The translations under genes were made by a program, and so were the position numbers. This document shows, piece by piece, positions 15,746 to 29,426 of a stretch of DNA of 32,765 nt; position 1 is the first letter of the stretch; each line of letters starts with the position of its first letter. Under the pieces are notes generated by a model, which saw only the letters and a program-made list of their open reading frames with translations, was not told the origin of the DNA and ran no database searches. The DNA is taken from positions 1 to 32,765 of the forward strand of contig JBEPTZ010000046.1 in NCBI GenBank assembly GCA_041691815.1, read 5' to 3'. This stretch comes from 70-18 sp041691815. Its GTDB lineage: Bacteria; Pseudomonadota; Alphaproteobacteria; Acetobacterales; Acetobacteraceae.

Positions 15746-17320
15746 CTAAAATCCCGCCTGCGCGGCCTCAAGAAGCGGCACCAGCCTGCGGAGCCTCACG
15801 TTCGCCGCCTCTACCACTCCGCTCGCCACCGCTTCGTGCACCTTGGCAATCTCGCGTAGCCGCTCCGCTTCCACGCGCGGGCCGGCGATATCAGGTACCA
15901 CCACCCCTCGGTAGCGTGCCACCGCAGCATCTATCGTCTCCTCAAAGCGCGGCAGGTTCGCCATAATGAGTCCTCGCAACCCCTGCTCCAGGTCGAGCGA
16001 GCGCGCCCGCAGGTCGCGTCGGCGACGCTCGTCGGGAGTAGCAAAGGCCTTCCACACGCCAGCTAGCGCAACCGCACCAAGCACGGCGATTCCAACCGGC
16101 GCCGCCGCAACTCCTGCAACAGCAACCCCGGCGATCAGTCCCGCATGCACCGCCGCACCCGCTGCAGCCGCACCTACGGCACCGGCTGCGAGTGTCCGGC
16201 CGGCCGCCCGATCAGCAGCAGCTTTTACCCGAAGCTCGAGTCGAGGATGCGGGGCTATCGCGCGAAACTCATACCGCGCCATCGGGCGCAGCGCCTCATC
16301 GCCCAGACGCGTAAACTCTTCGCAGTACTCCGATATCTCGCGCTCGGAGAGGTCGATCTGGTCCTGATAGCGCCGCGCCAACCGCTCGTACCGGCGTTCA
16401 AGATTCTTCACAACCATCCGGTCGTTGAGATCCGCCGTTTCAACCTGCCCGAACCAGCTCTTTTTCGCTTCGGCCATTCGCCGGAAGTCCACCTCGAATT
16501 CCTCGGCAGCATCCTCAACGAGCGCATCCAGGTCCCCGCGCAGATGGCGCTTCATCATCGTCGCCCGGCGCGTCATGGCAGCGTAACGTTGCTTCGCTAC
16601 CTGCTCAATTTTATCTGCGGCTGCATCCAGGTCCTTGGCTACCCCCAAATTATCGGCCTGCGCGGCGGCCGCCGCCGCGACAGCCTTCACCTGCTCTCGT
16701 ACCACGTCGGCTGCCCGCACCAACGCGCGGGCAAGGGCGCCGACGTCGCCGGTCCGCTGAGCATTAACAATGGCTTCCGCCATTTGAATCTCGCCAAAGT
16801 CAGCGAAGAACTCGCGGGCAGCGACAAGGAGCGGCGGTTCGGCATGGACCACGCGCTTCATTCGATCTGCCCAGTCGCCCAGCGCATCAAGAATGCCGGG
16901 CCCGCCATGCCGAAGACCATCTGGCAGAGGCACACCGAGCGCAACGGCAAGTTCCGGAGCTAGGGCAATAATAGTTGGCTTGGCGTCGTCGCCGAGGAGG
17001 CCCGCGAGCCTCCGCATGATGATAGCGCGATCGGGAGCGGAAATTTTATTCGCTACAGCCTTCAGCGTAACAATGGCCGGGCGCGGGTCCTGAGGAGAGG
17101 AAAGTGCCCGCAGCGTCAGAACACGGGTCAGATTCGGCTCGCGCAGCACGCTCCCAACGCTCTGCGCTGCCGCAACAGCGGCCTCGAAACGTCGTGGGGA
17201 TACCAACCCCTCCGCGCAAGCGAGGGCACCAATGACAGTCGCAACGCTTCTTACCACCTCTGCGGCGCGGGCCTCTTCCTCAACTGCAGTCGGCACATGC
17301 AGATCATCGCCGGCATCCAT
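15746..17320 (-). CDS. Unrecognised 524-aa membrane protein linked to the type I R-M operon
   Basis: Not recognised as a named family. ATG 17320 has GAGG seven bases before it. The N-terminal 130 or so residues are helical with runs such as VIGALACAEGLVSPRRFEAA and APDRAIIMRRLAGLLGDD, loosely like the TerB helical fold (a weak impression only). A charged helical middle (about 200-350; KQRYAAMTRRATMMKRHLR, DRMVVKNLERRYERLARRYQDQIDLSERE) suggests coiled coil. A strongly hydrophobic Ala/Gly/Val block at about 371-421 could form two membrane helices, followed by the charged TPDERRRRDLRARS and a helical C-terminus. No Walker A, nuclease or protease motif. It starts 84 bp after hsdR on the same strand, so it may be co-transcribed. 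An effector or accessory role at the membrane is only an inference from position. Confidence 0.7.
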   Translation of the reverse strand: MDAGDDLHVPTAVEEEARAAEVVRSVATVIGALACAEGLVSPRRFEAAVAAAQSVGSVLREPNLTRVLTLRALSSPQDPRPAIVTLKAVANKISAPDRAIIMRRLAGLLGDDAKPTIIALAPELAVALGVPLPDGLRHGGPGILDALGDWADRMKRVVHAEPPLLVAAREFFADFGEIQMAEAIVNAQRTGDVGALARALVRAADVVREQVKAVAAAAAAQADNLGVAKDLDAAADKIEQVAKQRYAAMTRRATMMKRHLRGDLDALVEDAAEEFEVDFRRMAEAKKSWFGQVETADLNDRMVVKNLERRYERLARRYQDQIDLSEREISEYCEEFTRLGDEALRPMARYEFRAIAPHPRLELRVKAAADRAAGRTLAAGAVGAAAAGAAVHAGLIAGVAVAGVAAAPVGIAVLGAVALAGVWKAFATPDERRRRDLRARSLDLEQGLRGLIMANLPRFEETIDAAVARYRGVVVPDIAGPRVEAERLREIAKVHEAVASGVVEAANVRLRRLVPLLEAAQAGF

Positions 17321-17404
17321 CGCAGGGCCTCGTTATCGTCTTGCAAGGTTTTATACTCGAACAGCCGAGGCACGAAAGCAATGGGAATCGCCGAGCCATG
17401 ACGT

Positions 17405-20571
<3,167 letters not shown>

Positions 20572-20575
<4 letters not shown>

Positions 20576-21600
20576 TTGGGTTTGGCGGGTGGTTTGAGCC
20601 GCCGCGCCTCGGCTTGCAGCCGATCAAAATCCGCGTCGGCCTCGCGGGTTGCCTCGGCGGCCTCGGTGGCGCGGCGCTGGGTGTCGAATGCCGCGAACCG
20701 CTGATGCGCGACCTCCTCCATGCGGTCATGCGACACGCTGCCGGCATGGCGCAGCACGCCGCGCTCGTTGAAGGCGAGGAAGCGGTCGGTCTGGGCGATC
20801 CAGTCGGCCATGCGGGTTTCCTGGCGGCGGCGGGCGCGGTCCTCGGCAAAGTCCAGGAACATGGTGGTCAGCCGGTTCAGCGCCTCGATTTCCTCGCCGG
20901 CGAGGTAGTTCTTCGACACCGTGACATCCGCCTTGCGCACCCTGGCGCCCTTCCAGGTGGTCAGCGCCATGTTCGGCTGCGCCGGGTCGGCGCGCTCGAC
21001 GATCAGCTCCGCCGCGGTGCGGCCGGTGACGGCGAACACCAGCTTGTTCTGGATGGTGGGAAAGAAGGTCTTGGCGGTGTCCTCGGCGCCGTCGTAATCG
21101 ACGCTGGCGGTTTTGAACAGGGCGCGGACCTTCTGGTAGAAGCGCTGTTCCGAGGCGCGGATGTCGCGAATGCGCGCCAGCAGTTCGTCGAAATAATCGA
21201 GCCCGCCCGGCTCCTTCAGCCGCTCGTCATGCAGCGCGAAGCCCTTGACCAGGTAGTCGCGCAACACGGTGGTGGCCCAGCGGCGGAACTGGCTGCCGCG
21301 CGGCGAGCGCACCCGGTAGCCGACCGCCAGGATGGCATCGAGGTTGTATAAGAGCGTGGCGTACGCCTTGCCATCAGCGGCAGTTGTCAAGGATTCCTTG
21401 ACAACTGCCGTTGGCGCCAGTTCGCCATCGGCGAAGACATTCTTCAGGTGCAGGCTGACGTTCTGCTTCGTGGTATCGAACAGCGCGGCGATCTCCGCCT
21501 GGGTCAGCCAGACCGTGCCATCGACGGCGCGAAGCTGGATGGCGGTCTGGCCGTCCTCGGTGCGGTAGAGGATCAGTTCGCCGTTGCCTGCTCCACTCAC
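20572..21600 (-). CDS. rhuM: RhuM-family protein inside the hsd operon
   Basis: 342 aa from a GTG start that overlaps the hsdS stop (GTGA). RhuM features: WLTQAEIAALFDTTKQNVSLHLKN near the N-terminus (a DNA-binding-like motif), YNLDAILAVGYRVRSPRGSQFRRWA, DYLVKGFALHDERL, YFDELLARIRDIRASEQRFYQKVRALF, and a NYLAGEEIEALNRLTTMFLDFAEDRA block. The family was first named from a pathogenicity island and is often found between type I R-M genes; its biochemical role is not established. The N-terminus suggests DNA binding, so regulation of or association with the R-M complex is possible. Sequence between 21378 and 21410 is a perfect inverted repeat (see separate entry). Stop overlaps hsdR start. Confidence 0.9.
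21378..21410. repeat. 33-bp perfect palindrome inside rhuM
   Basis: CGGCAGTTGTCAAGGA, one central T, then the exact reverse complement TCCTTGACAACTGCCG: 16-bp arms with no mismatch. It lies in the codons for TAVVKESLTTAA of the RhuM protein. It could be an operator, an mRNA hairpin that modulates hsdR coupling, or coincidence of a conserved protein stretch. No T-run follows on the coding strand, so it is not an ordinary terminator. Confidence 0.75.
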
Positions 21601-22911
21601 ACCACCGCCTCCACCATGCGCTCGGCATCCCGCACCCGGAGTTCGCCGGACATCAGCTTGGGCAGAAGGAGGTCGCGGGTGGTCGCAAGGCTGCGGGATT
21701 CCATGTCATTGGCGATGCCGCGTTGAAAGAGCGGGGCAATTATCTGGTCTGCGGCGTTCATGATATCGTCACAGCCAAGGACCGTCTCCGCCTCCGAGAG
21801 ATGGTGCCGCTGGATGTGGCCCATCGTCGTGGCTTTCGATGCTGCAATGGCTTGGAAGTTCGGCAGGTGATGATCCACCCAAAAATAATGCAGCCACTTC
21901 GGCCACGAAGTCGACGTGACCTTGAACAAATGTTGGTTCAGCGCGCCACGGCCCCCGGTCCAAACGCGTTGAATTAAACTTCCGGACCAAGAGAACAACA
22001 CGTCGCCGTTTTCGACAATATATTGATCTCGAATGGCCGAAGAGGCGCGGTCAGTACCCGCCGCATTTCCAGCACGCAGTTCCGCTATCTTGATCACCGG
22101 CAAGTCGGTCTCATCGACGCCTGGATATTTCTGAAGCGCCAGTCCGTTTAGGAATTCAGCAATTTGATCCAGTGGAGCCATCCGCCACCCCTCGGGCTTC
22201 CCCTCGTCATCCAGCCGATCCGGGAACAGCGACCAGATTTCTGGTGCAAGGTAGGGCGCGCGGCCCTGCATTTTCGCCCGCGTGGGGCCGAAATCGACGA
22301 ACCAGTCCTTGAAGATCGCCCGCGCCATCGCTTCCAGCGTCGCGTTCATGCGGCGGTTGAGGTCGATCTTGTCGTCAAGAGCGTCGAGCACCGCACCTAT
22401 TTCACGCTGCTGTCGCAGCGGTGGAAGTGGAATCCGAAAGCTCTCGATGTGGGCTTTAGTGATGGCGCGCCTCGATCCACCCGCGTTGAATCCCTCGATG
22501 TAGGACTTGACTGTTGGGTGTGTGAGGAATGCCAGGAGGTAACCAGCATCGAGTCTATCGGGGACCGCGCGAATGATGGCAACGTGTTGATTGACACAGG
22601 CCGGCAGAATATCGGCCGGCACTCGGCAGGCTCGTGAAAACGTAATCCCGTCACCGGTGATGTTGAGCAGGACATCATTGGGTCGCAAAGATGCGCCCTT
22701 CAAACACCCTGCCTGTGCATTCGATATAAATGCGAGGCCGTCTTTGCTAAAATACCTGTCGAACACATTTTGGCTCCGCACCAGCGCGAAGATTTGACGC
22801 CGCAGCAGGTATGTTTCTGCTCCGCCAGTTGGCGTTGCACCGGAGCCGATTTTGATCGCAAGGTCCCTTAATCTTGCGACGGGCCAGTCGGGCGAATGGC
22901 TGATCGCCGCC

Positions 22912-22922
<11 letters not shown>
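21597..22922 (-). CDS. hsdS: Type I R-M specificity subunit
   Basis: 441 aa with the usual two-target-recognition-domain layout. The first domain spans about 15-165, with GSGATPTGG near its start and ITKAHIESFRIPLPPLRQQREIGAVLDALDDKIDLNRRMNATLEAMARAIFKDWFVDFGP as its closing conserved helix region (split here: key parts are IPLPPLRQQ and FKDWFVDFGP). The second domain (about 225-390) begins GWRMAPLDQIAEFLNG and ends with the helix around LFQRGIANDMESRSLATTRDLLLPKLMSGEL. HsdS chooses the DNA sequence for both methylation and cleavage; the target cannot be predicted by eye. Its ATG overlaps the end of hsdM by 11 bases, and its stop overlaps rhuM. Both halves look complete. Confidence 0.93.
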
Positions 22923-24519
<1,597 letters not shown>

Positions 24520-24680
24520 GGTCACTCCTTCACGACGCCGGGCCGCGCGACTCACCCGGCTTTCCATTGCAGGTTGTGCCTATATGGATGACCGGGGCAA
24601 CCCCAGGCCAGGCGCAAATGCGAACGGACGATACGGTCAGTCCGGCGAAGACGCCCGCCTCATCCGACCCATAACGCAGC

Positions 24681-24712
24681 AAACCCCCACCAAAGTATTC
24701 TGGTGGGGGTTT
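24681..24712 (-). terminator. Strong rho-independent-type hairpin between the regulator and hsdM
   Basis: AAACCCCCACCA (24681-24692), 8-base loop, TGGTGGGGGTTT (24701-24712): a perfect 12-bp stem with A/T bases at the foot on both sides, so it could work in both directions. It begins 3 bases past the stop of the HTH/S24 regulator and would separate its transcript from hsdM. Confidence 0.85.
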
Positions 24713-24715
24713 GTG

Positions 24716-25579
24716 TTACGGCACGCGAGGCTGCGCCGCCGCTTGCCAGGAGGCGAGCACGGTGCCGAGGATGGTGATGGTCTCGCCACCGGGCACCCGA
24801 TGTGAGCCGCAGAGCGGCTGGGGGCCGGGCTGGGGCATCTGATGGTGCGGGTGGGTGGAGCGCTGCCACAGCCAGATACGGCCATTGAGGTGCCTGACCT
24901 CGCGAATATCGACCCTGGTGCTGCCATTGGCGCGGCAGCGCAGGATTACCCGGGTGCCATCTGGCAGATCGTCCTCGAGGTCTGCGGCGTTCTTGCAGAC
25001 CAGCAGGCTTCCGAGCGGGAACAGGCATTCAGCACCGGGAGCGGTGACCCGCACCGCGAACAGATCGCCGGCTAGAGGCACCTTGCCGTCCGCTGCCGGG
25101 ATCGCCGGCACGGTGATAAGAATCGGCGTGCCGGCGCCAGCCGGGACGACACCCAACTGCATGACGTCCAGTTCTGTGCCGTCAGGCTGGATGCCGGTGT
25201 TGCACAGCAATGGCACCGTCAGGCCATGGCCAGTGGCCGGGTCCCTGCCTGGCCGAACCAGCCTGGCAGGGGGCCGCTCGCCGATGATCTCGGCGATTGT
25301 GGCGCCCGGCACGGCGCGATGGATGGCCTCCAGGGTGGGCAGTGACAGTGAAGCCGAACGTCCGTTCAGGAAGTTGTGCAAGGCATTGGCGGTGGGCAGC
25401 CCGGCCAGTCGGGCCAGTTCAGCCCGGTTAAGGCCCCGGTCGGCCAGGAAGCGGCGGAAGGTCTCTCGCCGAAGCTGTGCTTGCGGTGAATGCATTCCGT
25501 CGGCCTTACGGTCGGCGTACCCCCGCGCAGCCTGACGCAGCGCGAGTTCACGCTCGTCGCTGGGATCGTGATTGGTCAT
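24716..25579 (-). CDS. HTH transcriptional regulator with S24/LexA-like C-terminal domain
   Basis: 287 aa from ATG 25579; the open frame goes further but that part is AT-rich and Tyr/Asn-rich leader. An internal ATG (MHSPQAQL, about residue 29) has AAGG at good spacing and could be the true start. Helix-turn-helix: RRETFRRFLADRGLNRAELARLAGLPTANALHNFLNGRSASLSLPTLEAI (about 37-86; key parts NRAELARLAGLP and NFLNGRSA). The C-terminal part (about 155-265) has the beta-rich shape of phage CI/LexA S24 domains, with LAGDLFAVRVT and LFPLGSLLVCKNA, but the usual G-x-SM catalytic serine is replaced (TAPGAECL), so self-cleavage is unlikely. By family a repressor controlling island genes. It sits between hsdM and the recombinases and ends in a strong terminator. 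Confidence 0.8.
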   Translation of the reverse strand: MTNHDPSDERELALRQAARGYADRKADGMHSPQAQLRRETFRRFLADRGLNRAELARLAGLPTANALHNFLNGRSASLSLPTLEAIHRAVPGATIAEIIGERPPARLVRPGRDPATGHGLTVPLLCNTGIQPDGTELDVMQLGVVPAGAGTPILITVPAIPAADGKVPLAGDLFAVRVTAPGAECLFPLGSLLVCKNAADLEDDLPDGTRVILRCRANGSTRVDIREVRHLNGRIWLWQRSTHPHHQMPQPGPQPLCGSHRVPGGETITILGTVLASWQAAAQPRVP

Positions 25580-26044
25580 GTGTGTGATCCATAGAAATGT
25601 GTCGCGCCCGATCTCCCTGGCGCACAGCGGTGAGGCCGTGGCTGCAGATGGCGGAACGCACGACCGCGCCGCCGGCCACGCAGGGTGGCGCGGTCGGGAG
25701 GCCGCGGAGGTAGGGGAGCGGCAATAATGTCTGCTATTCGTATATAGTAATAAATCGTATATATTCAAGTAATTCCTATAGTATCTGTCGATATCTCTGT
25801 AATTATTATACATAATGAGAAATTCTCGCTCGTAAGGCGATCTTCACGCCACTATCCGACGTATCGGCCTACGCCGCCCCGGTATCGACCCGCTCGGCGA
25901 CGCTGGTGGACAATACCCAGCGACTCCACGGTGAGCACGAGGTGGCCGAGCGGTCCGAGCACCGCCGTGATGGCCAGGGTGCGTCGAAAGCAACGTGAAC
26001 CGAAGTCGAACGCAGGCTTCGACCGAATACGGGTCATATCCCGC
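25580..26044. other. Intergenic region between the regulator and the recombinase genes
   Basis: An AT-rich core (about 25725-25820, e.g. gtatatagtaataaatcg) stands between GC-rich flanks and holds the putative promoter above. A 76-codon minus-strand open frame at 25852-26082 has no family likeness and overlaps the recombinase end, so it is not called. No clear terminator after the recombinase stop. Confidence 0.5.
25741..25768 (-). promoter_or_regulatory. Possible promoter of the HTH/S24 regulator
   Basis: On the minus strand TTGAAT (25768-25763), a 16-base spacer and TATATA (25746-25741) form a sigma-70-like pair about 160 bp before the regulator start, in a sharply AT-rich patch. The 8-mer CGTATATA occurs twice (about 17 bases apart) over it and may be an operator. 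Confidence 0.45.
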
Positions 26045-27196
26045 TTACGCGTCCCGCTGATGAGAGGCAGCGACAGCGGCATCTTCGCTCTCCCCCGTTC
26101 CTGAACCCCCGGCGATACCCTTGAACAAGCGCTGAGCCAGATGCGCCAACCGCTCGCGCTCTCCGATCAACGCCTCATGATATCGTCGAGCAGCGACGCT
26201 GTCCGAGGCGCGATCGTAGTGCTTTTGGACCATCGAGTGACTGATCGCCAACAATTGCGCCGAAATCATTGAGTTCTGTGGGTCTTTTATCGTCACAGAG
26301 GTCGCCATTGCGTGCCTGAAGCGATGTGGCCCAATTCCGATACCAAATTCTTTTTTAGAGCGAAGCCTGATCATGTTGCTAATCGTCGCTTTCGTCATAG
26401 GCAAGCCGTTCCGGCCGATCCACAGTTCCTGGCCGTCAGACCCATTTATCAACGCTGGCCGCACGGCTTTCAGATAATATTCCAAGGGTTCCGTCAGGGT
26501 GATGGGCAGCGGAAGCTCCAACGAGCGCCGATTCTTCATATCTTCAGGCTCAAGCACCATTCGCCATCCGCCACTGGCGAGGATCAATTGGCGGCCAATT
26601 GTGAGACCGGCGAGTGTCCTGACCCTTATCGGACGGGATGCCAGGAGCGCGATCAGGACGCCGTCACGGTAGGACGTCAGCCACATAGGCCTCGCCCGCT
26701 CGCGTGCTGCCTCGCTGATCAGCTTGAGGCCCCAGCTATAGAGCGCCAAGCTGTCAGGCACGATCATGGGCGAACGCGGCCGTTGAAGTCGTGACGAGAT
26801 TGAGACGCCAGCCGGACGGGTAATCCATCTGGTGTCAACACTCGGCGTCAGGATGCGCATCGCGCACCGCAGTCCCGACAGCAGAAGCAAGCGCGATTGC
26901 CCGGAATATCCGAGAGCCTCCAGGTCGCGGACGTAGGCGGCAACCCGGTGCGGCGTTACCCGCCTCTCTGCCGGCGCGCGTGGGTCAAGCAACCCATGCA
27001 CATCCAGCCAGGTGAGATATCTGCCGTAGGCGCGCTCAATGGTCGCCCTGCTGTCCGCGGCAAGCTGCTGCCCATAATGTGGGATATCGAGCGGGTGGGC
27101 CGGGACGAGGGCACTGAGCCAGACTTCCCGGTCTGGTTGCGGCCATTCCGTCAGCAATCGCCAATGGCGATCGGCGTCGTGCATTCGTTTAGGCAT
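26045..27196 (-). CDS. Tyrosine recombinase (second gene of a recombinase pair)
   Basis: 383 aa from ATG 27196 (MPKRMHDADRHW), which overlaps the stop of the upstream recombinase by 8 bases (ATGCCTAA); the longer open frame from 27301 is a shadow of that gene. All the catalytic positions of the family can be placed: R in RPIRVRTLAGL (about 191), Lys in EDMKNRRSLELPL (about 221), HRFRH (about 291-295), His in LLAISHS (about 320) and Tyr in QKHYDRA (about 327). A core-binding SAM-like helical region precedes them (about 40-115). Family role: cutting and joining DNA at attachment sites through a covalent phosphotyrosine. Translation is coupled to the partner recombinase, so the two probably work together on the same element. 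Confidence 0.88.
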   Translation of the reverse strand: MPKRMHDADRHWRLLTEWPQPDREVWLSALVPAHPLDIPHYGQQLAADSRATIERAYGRYLTWLDVHGLLDPRAPAERRVTPHRVAAYVRDLEALGYSGQSRLLLLSGLRCAMRILTPSVDTRWITRPAGVSISSRLQRPRSPMIVPDSLALYSWGLKLISEAARERARPMWLTSYRDGVLIALLASRPIRVRTLAGLTIGRQLILASGGWRMVLEPEDMKNRRSLELPLPITLTEPLEYYLKAVRPALINGSDGQELWIGRNGLPMTKATISNMIRLRSKKEFGIGIGPHRFRHAMATSVTIKDPQNSMISAQLLAISHSMVQKHYDRASDSVAARRYHEALIGERERLAHLAQRLFKGIAGGSGTGESEDAAVAASHQRDA

Positions 27197-29054
27197 CACG
27201 ACCGTCCCCGTTGAGCGGACGACGCGCGCCTGAGGTTGCTTTTTTCGGCTTGGTGGCGGCGCCCATCCTGCGACGGCGGCCGCGATAGGTTCTCTGAGCA
27301 ACGAGGCGTGTCGCCGCCCGCTCCTGCATCACCACATCATCGAAGCGTCGCGCCGCCGCGTCGGCCTCCGCAGGCATGTATGAGTCGATGGTCGTTTTCA
27401 GACTCTTGTGGCCGAGAATTCTCCTGACCGTCTCATAATGGCCGGGATTGTGGCTCAGAAAAAGCATCGCCGCGAAGTGGCGCAACAGGTGCGGATGGAT
27501 CTCCAGCCCTGTGCACCTCGCGATTTCTTGCTCAAGAACAAGGCGCAGGCTGCTTACGGCTCGGCATCCGCCGAACTTTCCGGGAAACAACCACGGTGTG
27601 TCCACCGCGCATTCCGAATCTCCACGAAAACGACTGATCCATGCGTTTAGCACAGGGAGGCTTGACGGTGGGATTGGCCAATCGATCGAGGCGGCGTTCT
27701 TGGTCTCCTCGGCGGCAATCACAATATGTGTCAGCCTCCGGTCACCGCCCAGAACTCGGCGCAGATGAAGATCCAGCCGGAGGTGGGCGAGGTTGGCGAT
27801 CCGCAATGGGCAGAAGAGCAATATCTCCAGCGCAACCGCACAGGCGCCTAGCCGCGCACGCCGGCTGGGTAGCCTTGCCGTCTCGGCCTGCCGCAGCAAC
27901 TCAGCAGGAAGATGCAGTAGTGCAGCACGATGCCGTTCGTCCTGCAGCGGTCTCAGGCGCTCACGGTTTCGCGCGACGATACCTTCCTTCCGTGGGCGAA
28001 CGCGGTCTCGTAACCGGGATATCTGCATCACATCATCAGCCTGGAGCCGCACGTGATACTTGGCGACCTGCCGCAGAGCCTCGAGCACTCCAAACACGCC
28101 GACCGTGGCGACCCCGGCGCGCCGGTCGTAGTGGAACCGCGCAATCGACCTGACGCTACCGAATGGCACCACCAGGTCACGGAGGGTCTGTATCTTTGAT
28201 GGGTCAATACCGCTGTGCACAAGTGCGGTAGCCGCTGCCAGGATCTGGGCGCGGCGCAATGCGATCGTGCTAGCTCTCATGGGTCGGGATGGCAGCGGAG
28301 CAGCAGCAGACTGGGCGGACGGATTTTCATCAGACAGACCGTCGAAGATATCGCCAAGGTCACCGCGACCGCGCGCTCGACACCAATTCTCCAAGTCTGC
28401 GGCAAAATTGGGAGGGAAGGATTCAACAGGAAGCACGTATTGATTCGTCGAATTTCGACGCTCCACCCTCTTGAGGCGCAAGTACGGCTGGTCATCAACC
28501 ATCTTGTTCCAAATTTTGACGATACGTGCGATGCCATTTCCGGATCGGCTGACGATCTTGTTCTTCGAATTAAATTCAACAAATTTATCAAAGTCCACAT
28601 CGGTTACCTCGCACGGAGAAATTTTATTCGAGACGCAGAACCGAACAAAGCGGTTTAGCCGCAATCGCGCCCAATCACCTGGTGCGTCATCCAGCAGCGC
28701 GCTCCAAGCCGGGTCAGCGACGGCAGTCGGGGACGCCTCCGGTGAGGCCACCAGCATCCGAACCACACATCGCAGATCGGCCATCACATTCTGGTATCTC
28801 TTGGGCTCAAGACCATACGTCCGCGGTGGCCGGCCGGTCAGCGTTGCACTCAGCGTCCGTGGGTCGAGTGTGATTGCCTCCGGCGGCTTGCCGATGATCT
28901 TCGCGGCGATCCGGAGAGACGAGCAAATATCGCGGCGGCGACGCTCGGTGCGGTGTGTCCACGTAGCGACGGCGCTGATCGCGGCGGCTATGGTCAGAGG
29001 CACCGCTTCCAGAGCTGAATGGTCGTCGGCCGCCGGCGATTGAAGGTCATTCAT
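27189..29054 (-). CDS. Large tyrosine recombinase (first gene of a recombinase pair)
   Basis: 621 aa from ATG 29054, with GAGGAA about eight bases upstream. It is much longer than a standard integrase: about 400 residues of helical, Arg-rich N-terminal region come before the catalytic domain. Catalytic motifs: R in LFCPLRIANLAHL (about 418), HPHLLRHFAA (about 520) and LGHKSLKTTIDSYMP (about 546-560) giving the final His and Tyr. A basic C-terminal tail (RTYRGRRRRMG, KPKKATSGARR) may bind DNA. By family it is a site-specific recombinase. Such large paired recombinases, encoded with overlapping genes, are known from integrative elements that carry two or three of them, such as recombinase-in-trio elements. 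Here I see only two plus an excisionase-like gene. Confidence 0.85.
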   Translation of the reverse strand: MNDLQSPAADDHSALEAVPLTIAAAISAVATWTHRTERRRRDICSSLRIAAKIIGKPPEAITLDPRTLSATLTGRPPRTYGLEPKRYQNVMADLRCVVRMLVASPEASPTAVADPAWSALLDDAPGDWARLRLNRFVRFCVSNKISPCEVTDVDFDKFVEFNSKNKIVSRSGNGIARIVKIWNKMVDDQPYLRLKRVERRNSTNQYVLPVESFPPNFAADLENWCRARGRGDLGDIFDGLSDENPSAQSAAAPLPSRPMRASTIALRRAQILAAATALVHSGIDPSKIQTLRDLVVPFGSVRSIARFHYDRRAGVATVGVFGVLEALRQVAKYHVRLQADDVMQISRLRDRVRPRKEGIVARNRERLRPLQDERHRAALLHLPAELLRQAETARLPSRRARLGACAVALEILLFCPLRIANLAHLRLDLHLRRVLGGDRRLTHIVIAAEETKNAASIDWPIPPSSLPVLNAWISRFRGDSECAVDTPWLFPGKFGGCRAVSSLRLVLEQEIARCTGLEIHPHLLRHFAAMLFLSHNPGHYETVRRILGHKSLKTTIDSYMPAEADAAARRFDDVVMQERAATRLVAQRTYRGRRRRMGAATKPKKATSGARRPLNGDGRDA

Positions 29055-29082
29055 GATAGCGATTCCTCGTTGTTGGCAAGTT

Positions 29083-29100
29083 GCGGAAAACCGCGGAAAA
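29083..29100. repeat. Tandem GCGGAAAA pair upstream of the recombinase genes
   Basis: GCGGAAAA at 29083-29090 and again at 29093-29100, two bases apart, with a similar tcggga after them. It lies in the 108-bp gap between the excisionase-like gene and the first recombinase, so it may be a binding site for the HTH protein or for a recombinase. Confidence 0.4.
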
Positions 29101-29162
29101 TCGGGAGAACGGTCGGCACGAAACAGATCGTATTGCGTGCGGGCCGATTTCCCGTTTCTCGG

Positions 29163-29426
29163 TTACGTGCTTGTTTTTGCTATGTCGTGCTCGGGGTCGA
29201 CCGCGCACAACCGCTCAACCTCAGCAAGGCTGAATCGGACCGTGCGCCCCATTCGGGTCGGCATGACCAGCCCGCGGTAAACCCAATTCCGGATCGTCCG
29301 CTCAGTACAGCCGAACATCACGGCGAGCTCTTTGGTCGAGCAGAACCGATTACCTTCCGCGGCTCCGTTGCCGCCTGGGCCAGTCACAGCCGGTTCAGGG
29401 TTGATATTCCGGGTGCGCGCGATCAT
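29163..29426 (-). CDS. Excisionase/MerR-type small HTH protein
   Basis: 87 aa. The core NRFCSTKELAVMFGCTERTIRNWVYRGLVMPTRMGRTVRFSLAEVERLCA (key parts STKELAVMFGCTERTIRNW and GRTVRFSLAEVERL) is the winged helix of the excisionase/HTH_17 group: DNA-binding helix, tight wing with an Arg-rich turn, then the RF-S-x-AEVE ending. The family bends DNA at attachment sites as a recombination directionality factor, or acts as a small regulator. The start ATG overlaps the stop of a small upstream frame as ATGA and has a G-run about nine bases before it. It sits 108 bp upstream of two tyrosine recombinases on the same strand, which supports a role in controlling their direction or expression. Confidence 0.85.
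   Translation of the reverse strand: MIARTRNINPEPAVTGPGGNGAAEGNRFCSTKELAVMFGCTERTIRNWVYRGLVMPTRMGRTVRFSLAEVERLCAVDPEHDIAKTST

Noticed and set aside
25852..26082. 76-codon minus-strand frame
   Set aside because: Composition not protein-like, overlaps the recombinase end, no ribosome site.
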